From positions 1 to 64,000 of IMG/VR virus record IMGVR_UViG_3300036823_000117: a DNA stretch of 64,000 bases, one strand, 5' to 3'. This document shows, piece by piece, positions 7,920-15,394 of the stretch. Both the position numbers and the translations under genes were made by a program. Position 1 is the first letter of the stretch, and each line of letters begins with the position of its first letter. The notes under the pieces were generated by a model. That model was not told the DNA's origin and searched no databases. It worked only from the letters and a program-made list of their open reading frames with translations. Source of the stretch: a virus.

Positions 7920-8351
7920 ACGTGGGACAAGGAACTACTCCGGCGCCTGCTGATCCTCATCGTGGACGAGACAGGCATATCCCAGCGGAAGCTCGCTGAC
8001 CTGGCCGGAGTCCACCATGCGCAGGTATCCCGGTGGAAATCAGGGATGCACCGGCCGGACTACGAGAGCATGGCCCGCCTCGGCGCGGCTCTCCGCAGCG
8101 GCTACCCGCAGCTGCCTGACATGACCCAGGCCCTGCTCGCGGCCACCGGTCGCGGCGCCCCGGACGCCCCGGCCGGCGATGCCATCCCTGACGACGCCCC
8201 GCTCTGCACCTTTGAGCAGTCGATCCTTACGGAGACCGAGATCAGTGACGCCACGAAAGCACAACTGATCAACGTCCACCGCAAGGGCAAGCACGTGAAC
8301 TGCCGGCTCACCACCGAGGCGAGCTCAGCGGCCACGGCCGCCTGCTTATAG
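7914..8351 (+). CDS. Candidate phage repressor, HTH_3 type
   Basis: The 145-aa protein begins MHTWDKELLRRLL at the ATG at 7914, which overlaps an operator copy. Residues 18-60 form a helix-turn-helix (SQRKLADLAGVHHAQVSRWKSG). This is followed by a helical region and a low-complexity linker, then a short C-terminal domain without an obvious protease or dimerisation motif. The divergent arrangement with the recombination operon makes it the best candidate immunity repressor. Its stop overlaps the end of the convergent membrane gene. Confidence 0.7.
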   Translation: MHTWDKELLRRLLILIVDETGISQRKLADLAGVHHAQVSRWKSGMHRPDYESMARLGAALRSGYPQLPDMTQALLAATGRGAPDAPAGDAIPDDAPLCTFEQSILTETEISDATKAQLINVHRKGKHVNCRLTTEASSAATAACL

Positions 8352-8675
8352 GTCAGCGACCGACCGCAGCCGTGGCTCGCCCTCGCCGCCGGATCCCGGC
8401 CGGCCGGCCATGATCGCCCGGGTGAGCGCCATCTCGGTGGCGTGATACTCGTCGTCGCTGACGATGCGCTCGCCCGGCTTCAGCCGCGGCCCGCTGAAGT
8501 GCCGGAATGCCGTCCAGATGATCGCGCCTAGTGCGGCGGTGATTGCCCCGCCGTTCAGCAGCGCGTGGATCTGAGGGGTGAGGCGCAGGATCATTCCGGC
8601 GAACAGGTTGAGCGCCCACAGCAGGGCGGCCGCCGCCCAGGGCAGCCAGACTGCTGCCACGTCCCGCATTGTCAT
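8346..8675 (-). CDS. Two-helix membrane protein (109 aa)
   Basis: The ATG at 8675 is preceded by GAGGGG at a workable distance; an ATG at 8669 is possible. Hydrophobic segments lie at about residues 8-30 and 41-57 (GAITAALGAIIW). A charged cytoplasmic tail follows. The size and two-helix form resemble holins, but no lysin gene is adjacent, so this stays an inference. Confidence 0.6.
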   Translation of the reverse strand: MTMRDVAAVWLPWAAAALLWALNLFAGMILRLTPQIHALLNGGAITAALGAIIWTAFRHFSGPRLKPGERIVSDDEYHATEMALTRAIMAGRPGSGGEGEPRLRSVADL

Positions 8676-9091
8676 TCTTTGTTGTCCCCTCGCGCAGATC
8701 TGGTACCTGTGTGGCATCTGGTGCGCAAGTGGCCCCCGGTCAAGGTCTGCTTACCTTAGGCTGACCAGCGATCACTGCGCACAGTAATCAGATAATTGCA
8801 AGGAGTGACACGCTGTGATCGCACATAAGGCGCGGCGGGGCGGCAGCGCTCATGGTTCCTTGACCGGGAAGCCACCTGCGTGCCGCGTGCCCGCCGCGCC
8901 GTTCGTGCCCGCGCCCTGGGTCTCGAGGCCGGGAGCTCCACTCTCAGTGTTACGCGATTCCGGTTGAATCCGCTACCAAAGCGAAGCGTTTTGATTGTCA
9001 ACCTTCAGAAATCTGCGAAGTATTTCCGATACTTGCCGTTCGCATGTGCGTGACGCAATCCCCTAACTCAGGGGCGCCGCAATCCGCGCGC
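8676..9091. other. Gene-poor intergenic region with an inverted repeat
   Basis: About 415 bases lie between two leftward genes. The one leftward frame of 81 residues is Arg-rich and lacks a ribosome site, so it is not called. The segment is less GC-rich than its surroundings near 8760-8830. GCGATCAC at 8768-8775 is mirrored by GTGATCGC at 8815-8822. This could hold promoters, an attachment site or an origin; none is proven. Confidence 0.4.
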
Positions 9092-9352
9092 CTACACCGG
9101 CCGGGAGTGCCGCTGCATCCGGCAGTGCGCGGTGTCCTGCTGGACCCGCCAGTCCGCGAGGACGCTCGCCATGACCGACACGAGGACCGGGAGGGGCTTG
9201 CCCGTCTCAGGGTTCGCCGTCGCCTGGACGCCGGGGTCGTCGCGGAGCGCCGCGGTGACCCGGAACCCGTGCACGCTGATGTCCCACTCGGCGTAGGTGT
9301 CGATGAGCTCCTGGAGCCGGAACGACCGGCCGAGGGGCTGGATGCCGCTCAT
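9092..9352 (-). CDS. Protein of unknown function (86 aa)
   Basis: The ATG at 9352 overlaps the upstream stop as ATGA. The start of the longer frame is a shadow. The middle has an aromatic and acidic stretch (LIDTYAEWDISVHGF). No family was recognised. Confidence 0.6.
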   Translation of the reverse strand: MSGIQPLGRSFRLQELIDTYAEWDISVHGFRVTAALRDDPGVQATANPETGKPLPVLVSVMASVLADWRVQQDTAHCRMQRHSRPV

Positions 9353-9744
9353 GACTGCCTCGCTGACGCGGGCACCGGGATGGCGTCCTGGATGCCGAGG
9401 AAGAACCCGAGGAGCTCGTGGTCGCCGGCGTAGACGGCGTAGGCCGGGGCTCCGGGACCGCGGGTCTCGCGGAGGTTGCCGCCTTTGCGGATGGCGTGCC
9501 ACCCGCCGCGCCAGCTGTACCAGATCTTCCAGTCCGGGAACTGGTTGCGGAGTTCCCACAGCCACTGGGAGCGGGCCTCGGCGAGGGCGCCCTCGATCGC
9601 GGCCGCGATGGCTGACGGCGCGGCGGGAGACGATTCCAGCGGCGGCAAGGAGCCCGCCTCCCGCCGCGCGTCTTCCCGACCCGAGGGGCGCCGGGGGTCA
9701 TCGGATACGTCCGGGGTTGCGCCTAATATGCTCCGTGCCGCCAT
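9349..9744 (-). CDS. Protein of unknown function with Trp-rich middle (131 aa)
   Basis: This begins at the ATG at 9744. A low-complexity N-terminus of about 45 residues is followed by an ordered domain with WLWELRNQFPDWKIWYSWRGG. That resembles small actinophage and actinobacterial proteins of unknown function. It is coupled to the next gene by 4 bases. Confidence 0.6.
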   Translation of the reverse strand: MAARSILGATPDVSDDPRRPSGREDARREAGSLPPLESSPAAPSAIAAAIEGALAEARSQWLWELRNQFPDWKIWYSWRGGWHAIRKGGNLRETRGPGAPAYAVYAGDHELLGFFLGIQDAIPVPASARQS

Positions 9745-9773
9745 GCACCTACGGTAACGCTGGTGCTACCGGT

Positions 9774-9804
9774 TTGACCATAGAGGACATGGTGTTCGTA
9801 TAGC
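9774..9804 (+). promoter_or_regulatory. Weak candidate promoter for the GntR gene
   Basis: TTGACC at 9774-9779 and TATAGC at 9799-9804 are separated by 19 bases, slightly long. They point at the GntR-like gene that starts at 9860. Overlapping near-palindromic words around 9750-9772 could be an operator. Confidence 0.3.
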
Positions 9805-9859
9805 GCGTCGTCCTCGCCGGGCGATGGCAGCTGCAGGCGGTCCGCTTAAGTTGCCGGGC

Positions 9860-10105
9860 ATGGAGATCGACCGGTTCAGCGGGGTGCCCGCTTACAAGCA
9901 GGTGGCGGCGTGGCTGCGGGAGCGGATCCGGTCGGGTGAGCTGGCGGACCGGCTGCCGTCGGCGAAGGCGATCACTGAGGAGGCAGGCGTGGCGCCGTTC
10001 ACCGCGATCAAGGCGCTGCGGCTGCTGCGGTCGGAAGGTTACGCGCGGGTCTCGCCCGGGCTCGGGACATGGGTTGCGCCGCAGGAGTCGTGGCCGACGG
10101 ATTAA
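9860..10105 (+). CDS. GntR-family DNA-binding protein (81 aa)
   Basis: The ATG at 9860 opens MEIDRFSGVPAYKQV. The protein is a winged helix of the GntR type: YKQVAAWLRERI, LPSAKAITEEAGV, TAIKALRLLRSEG and a wing YARVSPGLGTWV. There is no effector domain, as in the short KorSA-like regulators of Streptomyces integrative plasmids. It probably controls a nearby promoter, perhaps its own. Confidence 0.82.
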   Translation: MEIDRFSGVPAYKQVAAWLRERIRSGELADRLPSAKAITEEAGVAPFTAIKALRLLRSEGYARVSPGLGTWVAPQESWPTD

Positions 10106-10293
10106 GCCGGCTAGCGGACGTTATTTAGCCTCGCATCGGGAGCAGGCGGGCACATTCCGACAACGCATATCTCAGACCCGCTTGCACCGTCCGCAATGTC
10201 AGTTCACTGTGGGTAGATGGCGGCGCACACTCGGAAGTCGGACGTGCCGTGCCGCAAACACCCCTGACCCCCTCGCCGGAGGAGACAACAAGC
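10106..10293. other. Intergenic leader upstream of the ParB gene
   Basis: About 190 bases without a convincing gene. TTGCAC at 10182-10187 may be a -35, but no matching -10 was found. A strong GGAGGAGA ribosome site ends the region just before the ATG at 10294. Confidence 0.3.
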
Positions 10294-11115
10294 ATGCCCA
10301 AAACCGACACGTACCCGGTACAGACCACCGGCACGTTAGTCCTCGTCCACATCTCGAAAATCCACCCGAACCAGCGGAACGTCCGCAGCGAGCTCGGCGA
10401 TCTCACCGACCTGGCCGCGTCGGTCAAGTCCCGGGGAGTCGAGGTCCCCCTTATCGCCTACCCGCACCCCGACGACGACGGCCACGTCATCCTCATCGAC
10501 GGGCACCGCCGCTGGGCCGCCGCGGGCATCGCGGGCCTTGAGGAAATCCCCGTCACGCTCCGGGCCGTCCCCGCCCGGGCCGAGGCGGTCAAGCTGATGC
10601 TCGTCACCGGCCTCCACGGCCAGGACCTGTCCCCCATGGACAAGGCCCGCGGGTTCGGTGAACTGGCGGACGCAGGGATGAACGGGCCGCAGATCGCGAA
10701 AGCGATCGGGCAGTCAACCGCGACGGTATCGACCTACCTGACGCTCCTCCATCTCGACGCCGCGTCCCAGAGACGCGTCGATCGCGGCGACGTCTCCGTT
10801 GCCGACGGGGTAGCCGCCGTCCGCGAAACCCGGGCGAAGGAGCGGAAGAGGACCGGGAAGTCCGACCAGCGGGAAACCATGGCCGCCACCTGGGAACCAG
10901 AGCACTTCACCTGGCAGCACCCCCTGGCCCGGAAAGCCGCGAGCTTCTGCGACGCCCGAAGGCACAACGCCCGCCGGCGACTCGGCGGCGCAGCGTGCGG
11001 GGTGTGCTTCGAGGACGCCATCCGGCAGGACGCCAAAGTTGTGCTCCTGACCGAGATGAACCAGCAGGCGGACGTCAAGTTCATGCCGCCGGCACCGCTC
11101 GCGCACACAGGCTGA
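10294..11115 (+). CDS. ParB/Spo0J-family protein
   Basis: The ATG at 10294 follows a GGAGGAGA ribosome site; the longer start at 10249 is rejected. The 273-aa protein has the ParB N-terminal domain: VHISKIHPNQRNVRSELGDLTDLAASV, then VILIDGHRRWAA. Next come MDKARGFGELADAG and a helix-turn-helix NGPQIAKAIGQSTATVSTYL. The C-terminus carries a CxxC and a His (CGVCFEDA). It should bind centromere-like sites and may take part in partition of a plasmid form, or act as a regulator. No ParA gene is visible here. Confidence 0.83.
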   Translation: MPKTDTYPVQTTGTLVLVHISKIHPNQRNVRSELGDLTDLAASVKSRGVEVPLIAYPHPDDDGHVILIDGHRRWAAAGIAGLEEIPVTLRAVPARAEAVKLMLVTGLHGQDLSPMDKARGFGELADAGMNGPQIAKAIGQSTATVSTYLTLLHLDAASQRRVDRGDVSVADGVAAVRETRAKERKRTGKSDQRETMAATWEPEHFTWQHPLARKAASFCDARRHNARRRLGGAACGVCFEDAIRQDAKVVLLTEMNQQADVKFMPPAPLAHTG

Positions 11116-11121
11116 CCGGCG

Positions 11122-11391
11122 TTGGGCGACCAGGCGGCAAGCCCGGCCAAAGACGTACTCCTGGACAGTTGCGACGACCGCGGCGAAGCGGGCCGGCGCA
11201 CGATGACATGGGCGGAACTGCTGGTGACGCTGCGCGTCCAGGACACCCACGGGGTCCGGATGTCGGTGATACCGGGAGTCCGGGCCTGGGGCATTTACCT
11301 GCACGAGCGGACGCCGGGGAAGCGGACCGCGCGGATGGTGCAGCTGGAAGCCCGGCTACACCGGATGGAAACCGGTCAGCGAGCAAGCTGA
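11122..11391 (+). CDS. Small basic protein of unknown function (89 aa)
   Basis: A TTG at 11122 lies 6 bases after the ParB stop. An ATG at 11203 would give a 62-aa form. The C-terminal half (VIPGVRAWGIYLHERTPGK) is well ordered and basic. No family was recognised; probably co-transcribed with the ParB gene. Confidence 0.45.
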   Translation: MGDQAASPAKDVLLDSCDDRGEAGRRTMTWAELLVTLRVQDTHGVRMSVIPGVRAWGIYLHERTPGKRTARMVQLEARLHRMETGQRAS

Positions 11392-11401
11392 ACAAGCAAA
11401 A

Positions 11402-11432
11402 GGGCGGCCGGCGCCCAGCCCGCCGGCCGCCC
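11402..11432. terminator. Perfect 12-bp hairpin between convergent genes
   Basis: GGGCGGCCGGCG at 11402-11413 pairs with 11421-11432 across a 7-base loop. The T-rich side is on the leftward strand, so it most likely ends the leftward transcript from 11926. It also lies right after the rightward ParB pair. Confidence 0.65.
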
Positions 11433-11484
11433 CCGGTGCCTGCTAATCCTACCGGCCACGTGCCGTCTCACGGGCAAGGAAAAA

Positions 11485-11545
11485 GGGCCGGCCACCCGCC
11501 GTAAAGAACGGGGAGATCTCCCGTGGGATCCCGATAGGCCGGCCC
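11485..11545 (-). terminator. Second long hairpin, probable terminator
   Basis: GGGCCGGCC at 11485-11493 pairs with 11537-11545. An inner palindrome GGGAGATCTCCC lies between them. The leftward strand continues into a T run. It lies right downstream of the leftward gene that ends at 11561. Confidence 0.6.
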
Positions 11546-11560
11546 GCGCCCCCAAATCAC

Positions 11561-11926
11561 TCAAACTGGGGCGACTTTATCCTCCGGTGCCGTCATCACC
11601 TGCGGCGATGCTACCGGGTGGCAGATGAACGTGCAGCGCCCCGGGCAGGGCGAGTCACCGTTGCACCCGTGCCTGCAGGCGGAGAAGTCCCAGAACGGCC
11701 AGCCCTCTGCCGCGGCCGTCTGGGCTTCGCGGATCCTCGGGCCGTCGGCCAGGTCCACGCCGGCCGCCGCAGCGGCGAACTCGCGGGCCAGCTCGCGGTC
11801 CTCGATGCGCCGGGCATCCCTGGCCGGCATCGTGCCTCCGCCCCAGCAGTCCGGGCCCGGCGGCCTGCCCGCGCGTGTGCCGGCGCAGCAGCCGGGAACC
11901 GGGGTGCGGCCGAGCATGCGGGCCAT
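11561..11926 (-). CDS. Cys-rich small protein (121 aa)
   Basis: The N-terminus has a short Cys cluster (GCCAG, DCWGGG) and the C-terminus CRHGCNGDSPCPGRCTFIC. That is a pattern able to bind zinc or to form disulfides. A helical segment lies between (RIEDRELAREFAAAAAGVDL). No family was recognised. Confidence 0.5.
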   Translation of the reverse strand: MARMLGRTPVPGCCAGTRAGRPPGPDCWGGGTMPARDARRIEDRELAREFAAAAAGVDLADGPRIREAQTAAAEGWPFWDFSACRHGCNGDSPCPGRCTFICHPVASPQVMTAPEDKVAPV

Positions 11927-11934
11927 CGCGCCTC

Positions 11935-12123
11935 CTACCAGTAGAAAGCTCGCTTGTTGCGCCGCGGCCGGTACGGCTCGGGCTCGGCCCCTCGCGCGAG
12001 AGCAGTCCTCGCCGCGGCCCGCTGCTGCTTGGACGCCGGGCGCACGTAGTTCCGGCTGAACCCCGGGTGGCGGATCCGGGGGAAAGACGCGCTGCCTCGC
12101 CGGGAGTTGTCGCTGCGGGCCAT
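11935..12123 (-). CDS. Small very basic protein (62 aa)
   Basis: The ATG at 12123 opens MARSDNSRRGS. The sequence has many Arg, Lys and Ser and ends RRNKRAFYW. It looks like a nucleic-acid-binding peptide. The longer frame to 12171 is not needed. Confidence 0.45.
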   Translation of the reverse strand: MARSDNSRRGSASFPRIRHPGFSRNYVRPASKQQRAAARTALARGAEPEPYRPRRNKRAFYW

Positions 12124-12209
12124 CAGTGGAGCACCTTCGGCCGCATCACGAGCTCGCCTACGCGGCAGCACCGACTCGTCGTCGAGCTCCTGGCCGCCCG
12201 CGGCCCAGG

Positions 12210-12362
12210 TCAGCCAGGGCGGACGATACGGGTGCGGTGGTCGTGTCTGCGGTCACGCCGCTCATCGTAGCCACTGTCAGTGACAAGGCGCCGCGACCCC
12301 GACAACACCCCGGCGTGCCGGGGTTGGTGGCGGCGGAACAGCCGGGCGATCAATCGGGCCAT
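12210..12362 (-). CDS. Possible tiny basic protein (50 aa)
   Basis: A short frame from ATG 12362 opens MARLIARLFRRHQPRH and is rich in Arg and His. It fills part of a 305-base gap between leftward genes (12124-12428). No clear ribosome site or promoter was seen. A short GC-rich palindrome near 12310-12325 lies inside it. It may be chance. Confidence 0.25.
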   Translation of the reverse strand: MARLIARLFRRHQPRHAGVLSGSRRLVTDSGYDERRDRRHDHRTRIVRPG

Positions 12363-12428
12363 ACTCACAAGAGTGCCATGCAGGCTGCAAAATACACAGA
12401 CCCGTATCCGGTGGGGTGCTGGGGTGGG

Positions 12429-12827
12429 TCAGGAAACTTGCCACTCGCCGCGGTCGACGGCCAGGCGGATCACGGTCCCGTCGGCCAGCGCGAACCGGTC
12501 GGACCGGCCGCAATCAAGGTCGTCGGTCAACGCCTCGTCGTAGCCGTCCAGGCCCAGGATGATGTCCTGCCAGATGTTGTTGCCCTGGTAGGCGTTCAGC
12601 GCGATCAGGATGCGGTCCATGTCGTCGGCGTCCCGGGCGGTGACGGCGGCGGCCACGGTCTCCAGCAGCAGGTCACTGGCCTCGGCGGGGATCGTGAAAC
12701 CGGCCCACATGCCGGGGCTCTTGGAGAACGAGATGGTCAGCTGGCCGGGGACTTCCTCGTAGACCTTGACGCGGTTGCCGCCCAGGTCGACCTCGTCGGC
12801 CAGCGGGTTATCGAAGCTGCTGCTCAC
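12429..12827 (-). CDS. Protein of unknown function (132 aa)
   Basis: The GTG at 12827 overlaps the upstream stop as GTGA. The protein is acidic (DNPLADEVDLGGNRVKVYEEV, DALTDDLDC-like end) and probably a mixed alpha/beta domain. No family was recognised. Confidence 0.6.
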   Translation of the reverse strand: MSSSFDNPLADEVDLGGNRVKVYEEVPGQLTISFSKSPGMWAGFTIPAEASDLLLETVAAAVTARDADDMDRILIALNAYQGNNIWQDIILGLDGYDEALTDDLDCGRSDRFALADGTVIRLAVDRGEWQVS

Positions 12828-13534
12828 CGGTCGGTCTCCTCGCTGCCGCGGCCAAGCGCCCGGCAGTCGTCGGCATGGGCGACGTAGTCGATGCCCTGCG
12901 GCGTGGCGATCTGGTAGCCAAGCCCGCAGGCCTCGCACCGGGGGTGAAGTTCCTCGCCCCAGATGACCGTGTGGTCGACATCCTCGTGACCGCTGTCCGG
13001 GTTGTCACCCTCGACGCCGCAGACGAAGCAGCGATAGGCGGGCAGCCCGATCTCATCGGGGGTGACGGGGTGCCGGATCAGGCCGTGCCACTCCTGGTCC
13101 AGGTCGTAGTCCGGGTGCAGGCACGTCCAGCAGAACCCGGACGAGCTGACCTGGTGCGAACCGTGGTCGTCGCGCTGGTCGTCCCAGTACTGGGAGCCGC
13201 CGCAGCTGTCCACGATGTAGAACTCCTCGCGGCGCGTCTCGCGGCCGGCGAGGTCGGTGAAGATGCGGACTTGCCAGATGGTGAGGGTTGAGCACCACTG
13301 GCCCGACAGGATATCGGCCATCTTGCAGGCCATCTCCCACGCGTCATCGTGCTCCAGTATCTCGTCCTTCGGGCTGAACACCAGCTGGCGCGGAAAGTCC
13401 TCGCGGTGGTCCGCGTCGGCCCGCAGCTCGTAGATCACGTCCGGGTTTGCGTCCTGCCGGGCCTGGAGGTCAGCGAGGACCTGGCGTGTTAATTGGGTCC
13501 GGTGGTCTTCGGTTGCTGCGTCGGTGTCGTGCAT
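12824..13534 (-). CDS. Zinc-ribbon-containing protein of unknown function (236 aa)
   Basis: The ATG at 13534 overlaps the previous stop as TGATG. The sequence is acidic and has several Cys groups: CWTCLHPDYD, CFVCGVEGD, and HPRCEACGLGYQ. These would form two zinc-binding sites in the C-terminal half. The N-terminal half has charged helices. A nucleic-acid or protein adaptor role is possible. Confidence 0.65.
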   Translation of the reverse strand: MHDTDAATEDHRTQLTRQVLADLQARQDANPDVIYELRADADHREDFPRQLVFSPKDEILEHDDAWEMACKMADILSGQWCSTLTIWQVRIFTDLAGRETRREEFYIVDSCGGSQYWDDQRDDHGSHQVSSSGFCWTCLHPDYDLDQEWHGLIRHPVTPDEIGLPAYRCFVCGVEGDNPDSGHEDVDHTVIWGEELHPRCEACGLGYQIATPQGIDYVAHADDCRALGRGSEETDR

Positions 13535-13740
13535 CAGGAACCGTCCTCGACCCGCGCCCAGCCCAGGATGTCCTGGGCCAGTTGCACCGCACTGGCGTCG
13601 TCGATGCAGACCGTGACGGTGCGGGGCATGAGCGGGGCACCGTTGTCGACGGCGATCAGCTGAAGGTGACCGCCGTTCTCCTCGCACCGGGTGACGTGCA
13701 GGGCTTTCTCGGCTGAGATGTCGGGGTAGGTGCTGGCCAT
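13534..13740 (-). CDS. Small protein of unknown function (68 aa)
   Basis: The ATG at 13740 opens MASTYPDISAEKAL. The C-terminal half is amphipathic (VCIDDASAVQLAQDILGWARV). It is coupled by a 1-base overlap to the zinc-ribbon gene. No family was recognised. Confidence 0.55.
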   Translation of the reverse strand: MASTYPDISAEKALHVTRCEENGGHLQLIAVDNGAPLMPRTVTVCIDDASAVQLAQDILGWARVEDGS

Positions 13741-13760
13741 TTCAGGAACCGTCCTTGGTG

Positions 13761-13997
13761 TCAGGGGTGGCGGTGTCTATCGGGGGCGCCCATGGCGACC
13801 CCGGCTCGCAGGCCGGCGCGGATCTCCGCGCCGAGCCCGTCGATCCGGGCGCCCTCCCAGTGGTTGATCTGCTGCCGCTGCTCCGTGCTCAGCTGCCCCC
13901 AGAGGCGGTCCGGGATGTTTCCCGACGGGAGCCTGCGGTCGTAGCTGATAGCGCACCAGAGCAGCCAGCCCAGGTCTTTGGAGGAGATCTCAGCCAT
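13761..13997 (-). CDS. Small protein of unknown function (78 aa)
   Basis: This begins at the ATG at 13997 and overlaps the ribbon-helix-helix gene by 8 bases. It opens with helices (SSKDLGWLLWCAISYDRRL). The likely partner is the upstream ribbon-helix-helix protein. Toxin identity cannot be claimed. Confidence 0.5.
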   Translation of the reverse strand: MAEISSKDLGWLLWCAISYDRRLPSGNIPDRLWGQLSTEQRQQINHWEGARIDGLGAEIRAGLRAGVAMGAPDRHRHP

Positions 13998-14190
13998 GGT
14001 CCGGCTTGCTGGCGTCGGGGTCGTGCTTGTCGAGGTAGTCGGTCAGGGCCGCGCTGATGACGGCGTTGCGGGACAGGCCCGTGCGCGCGACGTAGGCGAG
14101 GAACCGGACCCGCAGCGCCCGCGGGGGGCGGATGGAGATGGCGTCCTCTCCTGCAAGGTGCCGGTCTGACTGCGATTTCGCACTTGCCAT
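13990..14190 (-). CDS. Ribbon-helix-helix (CopG/Arc-like) DNA-binding protein
   Basis: The 66-aa protein has a beta strand ISIRPP followed by two helices, LRVRFLAYVARTG and SRNAVISAALTDYLD, the typical ribbon-helix-helix layout. The upstream palindrome GTGGTATTACCAC lies just before the ATG at 14190 and would be its operator. Autoregulation of the leftward operon is likely. Confidence 0.72.
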   Translation of the reverse strand: MASAKSQSDRHLAGEDAISIRPPRALRVRFLAYVARTGLSRNAVISAALTDYLDKHDPDASKPDHG

Positions 14191-14205
14191 AGGCCTCCCT
14201 CGGCA

Positions 14206-14218
14206 GTGGTATTACCAC
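14206..14218. promoter_or_regulatory. Palindromic candidate operator GTGGTATTACCAC
   Basis: A 13-base near-perfect palindrome lies between the -10 element and the ribbon-helix-helix start codon, where a bound repressor would block initiation. Confidence 0.55.
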
Positions 14219-14221
14219 ACC

Positions 14222-14251
14222 AAGGTAGGGCCGCGGGCGTCCCACCGTCAA
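14222..14251 (-). promoter_or_regulatory. Promoter for the ribbon-helix-helix operon
   Basis: On the leftward strand TTGACG (14251-14246) is followed after 18 bases by TACCTT (14227-14222). The region 14260-14410 upstream is less GC-rich and holds no gene. Confidence 0.6.
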
Positions 14252-14420
14252 GCACAACGCGACGACACACCTCCGGGGAGTGATCACCCTGGGATCGCGC
14301 CTGAAAACGAAAAGCCAAAACGATCAAGGCCGAAAAGGATTCAAAAACGCGCGAGCAAAAATCCGAAACCACTCGGCCGCCGGTCAGTAGGCTGGTCGGC
14401 GCCCCCAGCCGGGCAGCACG

Positions 14421-14457
14421 GAAGGGCGCATCCAGTGAGCGACCGGATGCGCCCTTC
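14421..14457 (-). terminator. 13-bp perfect hairpin terminator
   Basis: GAAGGGCGCATCC at 14421-14433 pairs with 14445-14457 over an 11-base loop. It follows the leftward membrane gene that ends at 14486. Confidence 0.75.
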
Positions 14458-14485
14458 CGCACGTACCGGCCGGGTTGCCGGGCCG

Positions 14486-14692
14486 TCAGCCGGAGTGCGA
14501 CTGCGCCGCAGCAACAAGCACGATGATCACCGCAGCAGCGAACCCCGCCCCGAACAGCCACGCCAGGAACACGACGGCCGCCCTGATGTGGCGGAGGTAC
14601 CGCAACTCGAGTGGCTCGGCCGCGAGCTCAGCTGGTGTTTTCGGCGGCTTGCGTTTCCCGGCGGGCTGGTCGCGGGCGGCCGTGTCGGTCAT
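14486..14692 (-). CDS. Single-pass membrane protein (68 aa)
   Basis: The ATG at 14692 opens MTDTAARDQPAGKRKPP. One hydrophobic helix is found near the C-terminus (AAVVFLAWLFGAGFAAAVII). The charged N-terminus would face the cytoplasm. It ends just before a strong terminator. Function unknown. Confidence 0.6.
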   Translation of the reverse strand: MTDTAARDQPAGKRKPPKTPAELAAEPLELRYLRHIRAAVVFLAWLFGAGFAAAVIIVLVAAAQSHSG

Positions 14693-14776
14693 CAGGGTTC
14701 CCCTCAGGTTCGGTGCTGGCACGCGGCACGGTAACCCGGGGTGGCCTCACCGGTCAGCGGAAGGACACTACGCGGC

Positions 14777-14980
14777 CTACCGGCCCCTGAAGGCGCCGCC
14801 CTTGACGGCCTCGGTGAACGCCTGCCACGCCCCGCCGGCGAACCTCAGCGTCCCGCCGTCCCGGTTCTTGGTGTCGCGGACCAGGACCACCCGCGGCGCC
14901 GGCCACGCAACCTCCACGCAGTTGCCGTTGAAAGTGTTCCACGAGCTCTTGCGCCACCCAGCCGAACCCGTGTTGGTCAT
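14777..14980 (-). CDS. DUF397 domain protein
   Basis: The 67-aa protein has the signature GWRKSSWNTFNGNCVEVA and VLVRDTKNRDGGTLRF, ending in AWQAFTEAVKGG. DUF397 proteins are abundant in Streptomyces beside XRE regulators and often act as antagonists in toxin-antitoxin-like or developmental pairs. An XRE gene lies further upstream in the same direction. The start at 14980 is chosen over a Cys-rich extension. Confidence 0.9.
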   Translation of the reverse strand: MTNTGSAGWRKSSWNTFNGNCVEVAWPAPRVVLVRDTKNRDGGTLRFAGGAWQAFTEAVKGGAFRGR

Positions 14981-14987
14981 GCGCCAA

Positions 14988-15362
14988 TCATGCCCGCAGC
15001 CGCAGCAGCCGCCGCGCAACTTCCTGCAGCAGCGCCTCATCGCTGACATCTCTCAGCGTGAACGCCGACCCGGGGACGGGTGTCCCGTCACGGATCGCCT
15101 CGAGGTCCCGGTACGAGAGCCGCACCGTGGTCAGGACGTTGTCCGGCGATGCAAGGTCCGCGACGACGAGCTGGTAGGACTCGATGTCCTCGGAGTCGCC
15201 CTGGCAGCGGCGGATCAGGTCAGCGACCTGATCCGTGACCTGCGCCTTGTTCCAAAGGTCAAGCCACAGCTGGTCGGTGGCCACGTCGGTGACGTAGACA
15301 CCGCCTAGCAGCGGCCGCGGCCTCGTTCTGCGCAAGGTGACCTTGTAGGCCTGTTCCGTCAT
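14988..15362 (-). CDS. Protein of unknown function (124 aa)
   Basis: It begins at the ATG at 15362. Basic strands at the start (YKVTLRRTRPRPL) precede an acidic helical half (DQVADLIRRCQGDSEDIESY). It lies 7 bases from the DUF397 gene and is probably co-transcribed with it. No family was recognised. Confidence 0.55.
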   Translation of the reverse strand: MTEQAYKVTLRRTRPRPLLGGVYVTDVATDQLWLDLWNKAQVTDQVADLIRRCQGDSEDIESYQLVVADLASPDNVLTTVRLSYRDLEAIRDGTPVPGSAFTLRDVSDEALLQEVARRLLRLRA

Positions 15363-15394
15363 GACATCAGGGTCGCACAGAGACGGCAGTCTCG

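Noticed and set aside
8751-8769. Resemblance to an iron-regulator (IdeR/DtxR) box
   Set aside because: Only about two-thirds of positions match and there is no related gene nearby.
8756-9001. An 81-residue leftward open frame in the intergenic stretch
   Set aside because: Arg-rich, no ribosome site, and different composition from real neighbours.
14754-14987. Alternative 77-residue leftward frame overlapping the DUF397 gene
   Set aside because: The DUF397 signature is in the other frame, and this one is Gly/Arg-rich.
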